Program-made: the position numbers and the translations under genes
Notes under the pieces: generated by a model
Told to the model about the DNA's origin: nothing
The model's input: the letters and a program-made list of their open reading frames with translations, nothing else
Database searches by the model: none
Shown here: positions 27,390-35,369 of the stretch, in pieces
How the letters are laid out: every line of letters starts with the position of its first letter
How positions within the stretch are numbered: position 1 is the first letter of the stretch
From: Paraburkholderia sp. PGU19
Lineage (GTDB): Bacteria > Pseudomonadota > Gammaproteobacteria > Burkholderiales > Burkholderiaceae
Direction of reading: 5' to 3'
Length of the DNA stretch: 64,000 bases
Assembly (NCBI RefSeq): GCF_013426915.1
Contig: NZ_AP023182.1
Coordinates: 558,001-622,000, forward strand

Positions 27390-27692
27390 CTATGCCGTGG
27401 TGCCGCGATCGGGTTCCATGCCATCCACTCTGAACAGTCCGCTATGTAACACTACTCCTTTGTCGCCGTTCTGGTCGATCGCTTCCGCGCAAACTGAACA
27501 GATACGATTGCGGCGTTGTCGAAAGCAGCCATTGGGGCGGATTCCAGCGCGGACTGGGCGCCGAAATGATCTTTCAGCGCCTCGGCGGTAATTGCCGCAT
27601 TCAACCGGCTCACTGTCGACGCGCGCCGTAAAGCGCACTGTCAGATTCGCGTCGTCGAAGGCCGGCTGCTCGTCGGGAAAAGTGATGTGCAT
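27390..27692 (-). pseudogene. DUF1488 protein with compensating frameshifts
   Basis: From ATG 27692 the frame reads 'MHITFPDEQPAFDDANLTV', a typical DUF1488 start, through 'VECG'. An extra G near 27600 then pushes the true reading ('ITAEALKDHFGAQSALE') to another frame for roughly 90 bases. A missing base near 27510-27520 restores it ('RNRICSVCAEAIDQNGDKG'). The frame as written stays open, so a protein with a scrambled middle could be made. The function of DUF1488 is unknown. Confidence 0.6.
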
Positions 27693-28820
27693 AAGGGAAT
27701 CCTCATGGGCTGGCCGCGGCGGAATCGCACTCATGGCGAACCCTTCATTGCGCTAGCGATGCATTGGCAATTCCACCGGCGTACCAAGACGTATGGATCC
27801 GCCCCGACGTCCACTTGCGGAGTCGCGGCGGTACGGTCCAGAGTTTATCGAGCTCGCCCAGACGCAAGCGCAGGCCGATCGCAAACAGCGACACAAGCAG
27901 CGCGATTTCGATGATTGTGCAGCTGGTCACCGTGGGCCAGCACCGGATCGGTGGGGAGGATCGCCGCGAGCAGCAAAGACGGGCCCTAGCGGAGATGCAA
28001 CACGTAGACGCGGAAGAGAGTCAGTAGCGGAATCGCCGCTAGCATGGTGCGCAGAAGGTGCGCGTCGGCCGACCGACGAGCAAATCGAAGTGCCACCGGA
28101 CGATCCCACGACGCAGGTCACGCCAGCTCGGGACAGCACACCGGCCCAGTGCGATCGTTCCCGGCTCAGCGTGCGAGCAAAGGCAGGGAACTTGAGGGCC
28201 GTTGCTGCCCGGCAGGTTCTCGGTTTCGAGGCTTGCCAGTCGAACCACGTTCGGATCCATGTGGATCGCCGCCACTGCTATGGAGTATTGACCATTACGT
28301 TCGCGGCCGTGTCACCCGATACGCTCGCGGCTATGGTGAGACGCCTGACCGCGCTACCGTGGGCGCTCGATGCGTACTTTTATTCCTGAGCATCGCCTCA
28401 GGGGAACGAGCTTCCAGTGTCCTGTACTTCCAGAAGCATGTCGTCGACGTCGAGTTCGTTCGAGCAGTCGCCTTCTAACGGAGGCGGCTTGTACCGTTCG
28501 TCAAAGCGTCGCCGGACGGAAGCCCCAGCCGGTCCCGGAACGCCCTTCGTTGGGCCGTGTCCATCGCGGCGTTGCGATCTGGGGTTTCGCAGGCATTTGA
28601 TCCTCCACTGCGAGCTAAAAGACCAATTACCGATCCGCTGACAGGTCTGCCGCGTCCAATAACTGACGTGCCTCAAGGGTCTCTTGCACGTACAGTTCAT
28701 CACGTCACGTCGTCGCCAGAACGTGGATCATCCGTCGGGGTGGCGATAGCCATGCGGCGCTATCAGTCTCGTGAGTTGGAGGACTAGAATGAATTATCCG
28801 AATCAATCGGGAGAGAAATT
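27693..28820. other. Degenerate region with possible cation/proton antiporter scraps
   Basis: No intact gene is present in these ~1.1 kb. On the minus strand 27930-27745 reads 'IIEIALLVSLFAIGLRLRLG', which resembles the second helix region of CPA1-type Na+(K+)/H+ antiporters. Nearby in another frame is 'LPTDPVLAHG', a motif like their APTDP signature. The order is not that of an intact antiporter. On the plus strand 28284-28389 reads 'FAAVSPDTLAAMVRRLTALP', family unknown. I regard all of this as relics. Confidence 0.35.
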
Positions 28821-29354
28821 GTGGAACTTCACATGGAATCCCATCATTTCACGCACGGCCAGCCCGACTGGCGGGCAGCCGCACTGGCAGGCGTCATCGC
28901 GGGCGCTGTGTTCCTGGCGTTAGGGGTTATCCTGATGGCACTGATGACGGGCGGAAGTCTGCTGGAGCCCCCACGCATGGTCGCCGCGATCATGCTGGGA
29001 CGAGGCGCATTGCAATCGCAGCAAGCATTTTCAATTGGCATCGTGCTCGCGGCCTTTGTGGTGCATTTTGCCCTTGCCATCGTATTGGCGCTTATCCTCG
29101 GTCTGATCATGACGTCATTCAACCTTGACTCGAGCATGGGGATGGCTTCACTGGCGGGTGGCGCTTTTGCTGCAGCCGTTTACCTGATTAATTTCTACGG
29201 CATGACACAGTTTTTTCCGTGGTTCGTAGAAGCGCGCAACTGGGCCAGCCTGTTAGTTCACATCGTCTTCGGCATCGTGACGGCGAACCTGTACATGAGA
29301 CTAGAGCGCAAGACATCCCGTAGGGTCAAGGCGGACGCGGGCGGCCCGTCGTAG
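28821..29354 (+). CDS. Four-helix membrane protein of unknown function
   Basis: A 177-residue membrane protein starting at GTG 28821 (GGAGAG upstream) or ATG 28833. Hydrophobic segments are 'ALAGVIAGAVFLALGVILMA', 'FSIGIVLAAFVVHFALAIVL', 'LAGGAFAAAVYLINFYG' and 'LLVHIVFGIVTANLYM', with 'FNLDSSMGM' and 'QFFPWFVEARNWA' in loops. The paired copy at 21113-21589 is frameshifted. I do not recognise a named family. Because a relative sits on each side of the oxidase operon, a link to respiratory membranes is possible but speculative. Confidence 0.72.
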   Translation: MELHMESHHFTHGQPDWRAAALAGVIAGAVFLALGVILMALMTGGSLLEPPRMVAAIMLGRGALQSQQAFSIGIVLAAFVVHFALAIVLALILGLIMTSFNLDSSMGMASLAGGAFAAAVYLINFYGMTQFFPWFVEARNWASLLVHIVFGIVTANLYMRLERKTSRRVKADAGGPS

Positions 29355-29712
29355 TCCGGTGCCGTGCTGATGGACCGGTCTCCAGAGCAGAAAAGGCTCG
29401 CCGCGTAATAACATGAGCAGGACGCTGCAATCGGGGCAGCCCTTCCGCGCTACCTTGACGCAACAGGCGACGCTCCAGACGGCGCTGGAGAACCGCAGCG
29501 CGGCGGCACAAGCCGCTGCGCTGAGCCGCATTCTCGGGTGCTGGCCGACCGGATCGCCGCGTCGGTCGTCGCGCGCTGACAAGCTGGGAATGCCGATACA
29601 TCCCGTCATTCGACGAGGGCGGCGTCTCGAACGTGTGATACTTAGGAAGGCAGAGCGGCAGCGCGGGCGCATTGCGCGTCACGAATGGCTCCACGATGCG
29701 TGACTTTCGATC
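29355..29712. other. Intergenic stretch, nothing recognised
   Basis: About 360 bases. An open frame at 29413-29703 (+) exists but has a shuffled Ala/Arg-rich composition with no domain. The region should carry the promoter of the DUF2244 gene. Confidence 0.4.
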
Positions 29713-30213
29713 ATGTATGCATACTTCAGGCAGTCGTACGGGCCTGGCCGTTTTGACGGCGAGGGAGGTGTGCCGACCCGCGAGTGGCGCCTCAAACGCA
29801 ACTGCTCGCTCACGCCGCGGCAGTCGCTCGGTGCGACCGTGTTCCTCATGGCGCTCGTCCTCGTGATCGGAGTGGCAGCGGCATTCGCATTCGGCGTGTG
29901 GCTCGCGCTGCCTTTCTCGATGTTTTGCACCGTGGCTGTCGGCATCGCCTTTATCGCCTACGCCAGGCACGCGACGGACGGCGAAGTGCTGACGTTCGCG
30001 CCCCCGTTCGTGATCGTCGAAATACACGAGCGCGGACGCCGCACGATGCATCGGATGAATGCGGCCCGCCTGGCCGTGTCTCTCGGCGACAGCGATGGCG
30101 CCGTCTACCTTTGCGACGGCTGGCAGCGTATTCCCGTCGGACGGCAACTACCTGCCGCCGCTCGCGCGGAGTTCGTGCTCCAATTGCGCCGCTTTATCGC
30201 GGCCGACTGTTGA
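29713..30213 (+). CDS. DUF2244 membrane protein
   Basis: A 166-residue protein. The family hallmark 'REWRLKRNCSLTPRQ' lies near residues 25-39. Two transmembrane helices follow ('SLGATVFLMALVLVIGVAAA' and 'LPFSMFCTVAVGIAFIAY'), then a cytoplasmic PH-like beta domain ('GRRTMHRMNAARLAVSLG ... QRIPVGRQL'). DUF2244 genes are often found near respiratory oxidase genes, and this one is about 3.2 kb downstream of the cox operon. The role is unknown. Confidence 0.78.
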   Translation: MYAYFRQSYGPGRFDGEGGVPTREWRLKRNCSLTPRQSLGATVFLMALVLVIGVAAAFAFGVWLALPFSMFCTVAVGIAFIAYARHATDGEVLTFAPPFVIVEIHERGRRTMHRMNAARLAVSLGDSDGAVYLCDGWQRIPVGRQLPAAARAEFVLQLRRFIAADC

Positions 30214-30367
30214 CATGCCGGCCGATGATCGCTGGCATTGCAGATCGGCCGCACAGCAACGCGCCGAGCGCCCCGACGATGCCGATACCGCACGCGATGC
30301 TCACGCCAATGATCGGCGCCACGCGAAATGCGCCGCGCACTCGGTATCGTTCGGGGAGGTGTCCATC

Positions 30368-30769
30368 ATGGCAATCGACGTTAAGGCCCCCATCTACGAA
30401 CTCGGCAAGACGGTGACATACGTTACCGTCAACGGCGTGAAGCACGCGATCGTGCGCGCCGACGCCTGGTTCGAGCAGATCGGATCCGGGAATGCCCCTG
30501 CGCCGCGCCGCAAATCGTTGTCGGTTCGGTTGCGCGACGTGATCAAAAGCGGTGGGAAATCCTGTGGCGTGCAAGCCGTCAAGCTCGCCCTCAACCAGGA
30601 CCATCGGGCCTGTCACGCAGCGGTGAATCGGGTGACTCACTACCCAGCAGATCAGCCGACATTCACGGCTGTCTCCAGGAAGAAGCCGCGTCCGGGCATT
30701 TCATCGCATGGCAAAACCGGGCGTGGCAAGGTCGGCGTGGGCGGCATGCGTACCAGGTCGCACAGCTGA
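30368..30769 (+). CDS. Hypothetical basic protein
   Basis: A 133-residue basic protein starting at ATG 30368, with GGGGAGG nine bases upstream. The first 80 residues look structured ('VKAPIYELGKTVTYVTVNGV', then a Lys/Arg-rich helix). The last 40 are Lys/Arg/Gly-rich and disordered. I do not recognise a family. It stands alone and is convergent with the next small gene. Confidence 0.5.
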   Translation: MAIDVKAPIYELGKTVTYVTVNGVKHAIVRADAWFEQIGSGNAPAPRRKSLSVRLRDVIKSGGKSCGVQAVKLALNQDHRACHAAVNRVTHYPADQPTFTAVSRKKPRPGISSHGKTGRGKVGVGGMRTRSHS

Positions 30770-30806
30770 CGTTGCGCGGGTCGAGGTGCAACTTCCTGGT
30801 TCGGGG

Positions 30807-31169
30807 CTAACGGGACGGGTCCCGCTTTTCTTTGACCGCGTTCGCCCTGTCTTTCCGCCGGATCAGAACGTTAGTCACCGCGGCCGCAATGAACGCGACG
30901 AAAGTGGAAGCCGACGACGCAATGAGTGTCTTTTCCTCGGTATCCAGCGACGGCGTTGTTGGTTGATGTGGGAAAGCGGATCTGAATGGGACTGCCGGGG
31001 CGCTTCCCGACATGGTTTGTGACGCGTTTTTCGACTGCGCGACGAGTACCTGCGGCAGCTGTTCCTCCGACGTGTAACGTACAAAAAGGGCGGCCGTTAC
31101 GCAAAAGAAGCCCACAAACAGACCAAGGAATAGCCGACAAAACAGCCCGAGCCTGGTGAAGTTTTCCAC
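30807..31169 (-). CDS. Hypothetical membrane protein
   Basis: About 120 residues from GTG 31169, chosen because GGAGG lies just upstream. One N-terminal helix ('LFCRLFLGLFVGFFCVTAAL') and one C-terminal helix ('LIASSASTFVAFIAAAVTNV') enclose a Ser/Pro/Gln-rich external loop, and a Lys/Arg-rich tail follows. No known domain. The frame extends upstream to 31304 without support. Confidence 0.5.
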   Translation of the reverse strand: MENFTRLGLFCRLFLGLFVGFFCVTAALFVRYTSEEQLPQVLVAQSKNASQTMSGSAPAVPFRSAFPHQPTTPSLDTEEKTLIASSASTFVAFIAAAVTNVLIRRKDRANAVKEKRDPSR

Positions 31170-31708
31170 GCTGCCTCCGTCTTCGTCGGCAGTTACCGCA
31201 CTCTTATATTGCACCAGAATCACGCGCAATGGCGACGGCCCGGCAGACGCGAGGTGGACCTTTACCACGCGGTCGAGGCAGTGCAGGTGCATTCGCTGAC
31301 GCACCGTCGCCAGTCCGGTGTGCTGCAGGGGCGGCTCGATGCCGTGCAGACATCGAACGTCACGCTGCAGCTACGGCTCGCGCCGCGGCGCGAGGCAGGT
31401 CCCGGCAGTGTCCGTCCAGCCCGCGCGAAGACGCCTCCGGCACATACAGCCGCGACTCGCATTGGCTGTGCTCCGTCCAGCGCGGGCCTCGGGCACGGCG
31501 CAAGGTAGTGGCAAGGGCCCGCGACGGCACTGTCAAGTTGACGAGCGTAGGTTACGTGTTTGGCTCAAGAGTAGTTATCCTGATCAGATAATTCATTCGG
31601 CTGCGGTTCAGACAGCCCAGTCATGCCATGTGGCGAGGCGTTCTTTTAGTATGGCGCGATGACTTGCCGCGTTCATTTGATGTCCGGGCATCGTGCTCCA
31701 CTGAAAGC
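31170..31708. other. Intergenic stretch, nothing firmly recognised
   Basis: About 540 bases between the small membrane protein and the porin relic. Open frames in 31209-31508 have no family signature. The bases 31590-31708 may be a scrambled part of the former porin gene. Confidence 0.35.
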
Positions 31709-32007
31709 CGGTCGCAGCATGGGACTTCGCGACGGGCTACAGCTATACGTACGCGACGACGTCCAACTGCATCACGAGCAGTGCACGGTACCAGCAGTTC
31801 AACCTCTCCGAATACTATCCGCTTTCCAAGCGCACGGGTCCTTATGCGTTGCGGGCATATCAGCGCGCGAGTGGCCAGACGCCCGGTAATAACGGTGCCG
31901 GCAACATCATCAATGCGACGGCAACGCTGAGCGATCGCTTTTACTCGACGCCGTCTTCATCCCGCAGCATGGTCGGTGTGGGTGTGGGTATCGTGCATCG
32001 GTTCTGA
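31709..32007 (+). pseudogene. Gram-negative porin C-terminal fragment
   Basis: The frame through 31720 reads 'WDFATGYSYTYATTSN', 'SARYQQFNLSEYYPLSKRTG', 'QRASGQTPG' and ends 'MVGVGVGIVHRF'. These are the last beta strands of a Burkholderia-type trimeric porin with the C-terminal Phe needed for outer-membrane assembly. A TGA in the same frame just before this and the lack of a signal peptide or earlier strands show it is a tail only. Its terminator at 32030 is still perfect. Confidence 0.85.
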
Positions 32008-32029
32008 CGCCGTCTGAATTGCCTGAAGC

Positions 32030-32063
32030 ATAAATAAGCGCCGCGGTTGCGGCGCTTATTTAT
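32030..32063 (+). terminator. Rho-independent terminator of the former porin gene
   Basis: ATAAATAAGCGCCGC (32030-32044) pairs perfectly over 15 bp with GCGGCGCTTATTTAT (32049-32063) across the loop GGTT. The A/T-rich outer stem provides the U-tract in either direction. Confidence 0.9.
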
Positions 32064-32288
32064 GGAATTACATCCGATTCCATGAATTGTCAGGGCGAGT
32101 TCTTAGCGTGTTGGTGACGTTGAAGTACTGGAGCTGCGTGAACGAGCATAAGCATGGCGAAGACTACGAAATAAAGCCCAGCAAGGGTTTCGGGTAGGCG
32201 TATGTAGTCTCGTGTGAGGCAATGCGTGGTTGAACCTGGTGACTGCTGCTCCAGCCAGATATTGCGGAAACCACAGGGGCAACAGCGA

Positions 32289-32330
32289 GAAGGGCCAAGC
32301 TAGAAGGGCCAGGCTAGAAGGGCCAAGCTA
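32289..32330. repeat. Three tandem copies of a 14-bp unit
   Basis: GAAGGGCCAAGCTA is repeated three times head to tail (32289, 32303, 32317), the middle copy with one A-to-G change. It sits in the otherwise featureless interval 32064-32539 between the porin terminator and the YbaK gene. It may be a slippage product. Confidence 0.85.
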
Positions 32331-32539
32331 TGACGCATGGTCGCCGTCGTCCAGTAGTGGATCGGGGTATTATTGGCGAAAGCGGATCCCGGTACCGTAC
32401 GGGGCATCCTCCTATTCGTCGTCATGTCCGCGCAGGCGTGGCGCTGTCGCCAGCATGTTTTTCACACGCAAGCGAAAGCGAACTATTCTTAAGGAATCTC
32501 GCGCAATAATCTCCCGTTTTCCTCCCGAGGAGGTGTGTC

Positions 32540-33025
32540 ATGTCGATTTCTGCTACTCTCCAAGACTGCCTGCGCAGCAAGGGCTCCCAGTACGAAATCG
32601 TCCATCATCCGCACAGCCATTCCAGCATCGAAACCGCGGCGGCCGCGCATATTCCCGGCGATCGCCTCGCCAAGACCGTGCTTTTTGAAGACGAGCACGG
32701 CTATGTGGCGACTGTGCTGCCATCGACCTACGCCGTTCGGTTGTCCGAGCTTTGGGCAAAGACCGGGCGCCACCTTCTGCTCGCCAAAGAGGTCGATCTG
32801 CGGGAACTGTTCAAGGATTGCGACATGGGAGCGCTACCGCCGGTATGTACGGCCTATGGCATGAGAACCTATCTTGACGAGAGCCTCGCCCAGCAACCGG
32901 ACGTGTATTTCGAGGCCGGCGATCATGAGGCGCTGATTCATATGGGCACGGTTCATTTCCTGGACCTGATGGACCGGGCCGAGCGGGCACGCTTCGCCCG
33001 TCGCATGCACGGTGTGTCAAGTTGA
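32540..33025 (+). CDS. YbaK/aminoacyl-tRNA-deacylase-domain protein
   Basis: A 161-residue single-domain protein of the YbaK/ProX superfamily, which clears wrongly charged aminoacyl-tRNA in trans. It carries 'YEIVHHPHSHSSIETAAAAH', 'LAKTVLFEDEHGYVATVLP' (the KTV/catalytic-lysine region) and 'ALPPVCTAYGMRTYLDESL' (the GxxxP-like loop). A strong GAGGAGG precedes the ATG. The tRNA specificity is unknown. A second superfamily member is broken by IS701 at 60438-62446. Confidence 0.8.
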   Translation: MSISATLQDCLRSKGSQYEIVHHPHSHSSIETAAAAHIPGDRLAKTVLFEDEHGYVATVLPSTYAVRLSELWAKTGRHLLLAKEVDLRELFKDCDMGALPPVCTAYGMRTYLDESLAQQPDVYFEAGDHEALIHMGTVHFLDLMDRAERARFARRMHGVSS

Positions 33026-33058
33026 CCGGCGCCTGCCCGGCACGGCACGGTTTGCGCA

Positions 33059-33304
33059 GTGCGGCATAGAGTGCGCTGCGCCACCGACCCTTTTCCCGAG
33101 GCAGTGCAACGCATTGATACGGTCTCGAAACAGTTGACGGCCAGCTTCGAACGCGAACGACACGTGAAGTTCCAGATGGAAAACCACAGGATCACGCTAG
33201 CAGGTCGGGTGGCGACCAAGGCCGACAGACGGCGGGCGGAACAGGACGGCGGGTGTCCGGATGCTATCCGGGGCGTCGTTAATCGTATCCAGGTACGGGC
33301 CTGA
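33059..33304 (+). CDS. BON-domain-like fragment
   Basis: An 81-residue frame whose second half reads 'HRITLAGRVATKADRRRAEQ' and ends 'AIRGVVNRIQVRA', the classic BON pattern for phospholipid-associated periplasmic domains. There is no signal peptide, the first BON helix is weak, and the start would be a GTG. It may be a relic or a small single-BON protein. It lies 33 bases after the YbaK gene. The bases 33305-33552 hold nothing recognisable. Confidence 0.4.
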   Translation: MRHRVRCATDPFPEAVQRIDTVSKQLTASFERERHVKFQMENHRITLAGRVATKADRRRAEQDGGCPDAIRGVVNRIQVRA

Positions 33305-33552
33305 TCTGACTGCAGGCCCGCGTAGTGAAATGGGTGCGCGTAAGATCCTGTCGGGCCTCACGATGGCCGTCCTGTCCGGAGGATACCTGGCTGCGGACGC
33401 TTAGAGTTGGTGTTCTCCGGCATTGTCCGAGGTCAATGTCGAGGACGCGTAGTATTGCGACGGTTATACGAAACGCTGAATCGGGAGAGTCAGCCACTGG
33501 GCGCCACTGCGGAGCGCCGCGCTAACGACACGCTCGTGCTGCGTGCGGGCGC

Positions 33553-34200
33553 TTAGGCGCCGAGATAACGCTCGAACCACTGCACCGCGTACCGCGCAAC
33601 GGCTTCCAGTGTGCCGGGCTCTTCGAACAGGTGGGTCGCGCCGGGGACGATCACAAGATCCTTCGGACATCCGAGCAGAGCGAAAGCATCCCGGTTGACT
33701 TCGATGACAGTGGCGTCGAGCCCGCCTACCACCAGCAACGTAGGCGCCTGGGCCGCGGCGAGGACGTCGCGTCCGGCGAGATCGGGCCTGCCGCCTCGCG
33801 AAACGATCGCCTCAATCGGGACCGACGACACGTGCGCCGCGCGGATCGCCGCAGCAGCGCCCGTGCTCGCGCCGAAGTAACCAAACGAGAGACGTGTCGT
33901 CTGCTTCGCCGCGATCCAGGCCGTTGCTCGCGCAAGACGCACGGCCAGCAGTTCGATGTCGAAGCGGGCAGCGGGACCGGTGTCTTCGTGCTCGGAGAGC
34001 AAGTCCATCAGCAGCGTTCCGATGCTGGCCCGATTGAGTTCGGTGGCCACATACTGGTTACGAGGGCTGAACCTTGAACTGCCGCTGCCGTGCGCGAACA
34101 GAACCAATGATTGAGCGTCCTGTGGCAGCGCAAGCGTGCCCATCAGGAAGGCGTCTTCCACCGGAATGGTGACTTCCTGCATTTGGAGCCGAGGGTCCAT
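33553..34200 (-). CDS. Alpha/beta hydrolase (dienelactone-hydrolase-like)
   Basis: A 215-residue compact hydrolase. It has 'LVLFAHGSGSSRFSPRN' (oxyanion loop), the nucleophile elbow 'GYFGASTGAAAAI' near 110, the acid in 'LLVVGGLDATVIEVN' near 165 and the base His in 'GATHLFEEPGTL' near 192. Proteins of this type are often fused or linked to phosphoribosyltransferases, but none is near. The substrate is unknown. Confidence 0.85.
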   Translation of the reverse strand: MDPRLQMQEVTIPVEDAFLMGTLALPQDAQSLVLFAHGSGSSRFSPRNQYVATELNRASIGTLLMDLLSEHEDTGPAARFDIELLAVRLARATAWIAAKQTTRLSFGYFGASTGAAAAIRAAHVSSVPIEAIVSRGGRPDLAGRDVLAAAQAPTLLVVGGLDATVIEVNRDAFALLGCPKDLVIVPGATHLFEEPGTLEAVARYAVQWFERYLGA

Positions 34201-34290
34201 GGCGTCCTCAAGCCGGGTACGACATTTTCCGACCCAATACGCGACGCGCTCACCGTCATTGACGCGGGCGCGCTGATGCTGAGCAAGGCA

Positions 34291-34614
34291 TCAGATTGCC
34301 CGGCAGGCTTCCGCGCATCTCCGGCACGCATCGCTGCATGTGCCGCAGTGCTCAGGCGCATGCCGCGCACATTCATCGGCGCACTCGTCACAGATCCGCG
34401 CGCAGAGTTCGCAAAACTCGGGTGCGAAATGGCTTTGTCGAGCCAACGCCGCAGATGTAAGGCGGCATAGCGAAGCGCAATCGGCGTTCAGGCGAATACA
34501 TTTGGCCATGTTTACCCGGCCCGGTTCATCGAGGCAGGCGGATGCGCAGCGATCGCAGGCAGCGGCACAGGCATCGCAGGCTTCAATAGACGGCTGATAG
34601 ATTTCGGGGTTCAT
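34291..34614 (-). CDS. Four-helix-bundle copper storage protein (Csp3-like)
   Basis: A 107-residue protein with 18 cysteines, nearly all spaced as CxxC or CxxxC along four helices ('ACDACAAACDRCASAC', 'CELCARICDECADECA', 'CGTCSDACRRCAEAC'). Csp proteins line the bundle core with Cys thiolates and hold many Cu(I) ions. No signal peptide is present, so it is of the cytosolic Csp3 kind. The ATG 34614 is chosen because the helical domain begins there. No copper exporter or CueR-like regulator lies close by. Confidence 0.87.
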   Translation of the reverse strand: MNPEIYQPSIEACDACAAACDRCASACLDEPGRVNMAKCIRLNADCASLCRLTSAALARQSHFAPEFCELCARICDECADECARHAPEHCGTCSDACRRCAEACRAI

Positions 34615-35060
34615 CGACGAGGCTCCAGACTTGAATAGCGTTATTCGGCACCGCCGCGTGCTCTCCTCCAAGGGTTGCGAATGAGTTCAGGGCCGAGCAG
34701 CGCGGCTCTCATAGCAGAGTAGTCATTAGTGTCGGTGCCGTAAAGCGAAGCGGCGAGTCGGATTTCTCGCGAGTGGCTTCGTTAAACGTTTCGAGTTTTA
34801 TTCGTAGAGCGTCATGCCAACAGCGGTTCCGAGAAGCGCAGAGGGTATTCTGAGCAGGTACGGGGCGAACCCAATAGCCGGCGGAACGTCGCGACACACT
34901 GATCGTTGCGAGCGGGGCTACGTAGCGGCTTTGCACCAAGACCCGTTAACAAAATGAACAAAGAGGCTGTTTACTCTCGATGAACCCTGGTAACCTTTTC
35001 GTTGCTGAGCCAGAAAATTGGGGCCGCCAAACATCACGATCCCGGCCTTGCGGCAAAGCG
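34615..35060. other. Intergenic stretch, nothing recognised
   Basis: About 450 bases upstream of the Csp gene, up to the MBL relic. No open frame with family similarity. The portion next to 34614 should contain the Csp promoter; no clear CueR-type dyad was found by eye. Confidence 0.45.
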
Positions 35061-35312
35061 TCACGCGCAGCAGATGATCGAAGGCGGATATTGGTCCATG
35101 TGCGTATGGGTACCGAACATGTGTGACAAACGCAGCAGTTGGCCCGGCATTAGATTCGCGATATCGCCGATATCGAAAAGGAGGGCACGCCGTTCATCGC
35201 GAAAGTCCACGTATAGACCCGGATCGCCAAACGTGTCATTGACTAGCGATGGTAGGAAGATGGCGTACATTAATAGGTCGGCGCGGCGCATGAAGTGCAG
35301 CCTGGGTGTCAT
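35061..35312 (-). pseudogene. MBL-fold hydrolase, second N-terminal fragment
   Basis: The 83-residue frame reads 'FGDPGLYVDFRDERRALLFD' and 'RLSHMFGTHTHMDQYPPS'. It keeps HxHxD of the metal motif, then is cut off exactly where the motif should continue with His. It is closely related to 17012-17341 and truncated at almost the same place. The remainder of the fold is missing. Confidence 0.65.
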
Positions 35313-35369
35313 ATCGGGGCGTCGCGCCGTCTAGTTGGCCACTACGGTATGGGGCTCGGTACGCGCTAC

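Noticed and set aside
32289..32330. Possible CRISPR-like array
   Set aside because: The three 14-bp units are direct tandem copies without spacers, and no cas genes are present.
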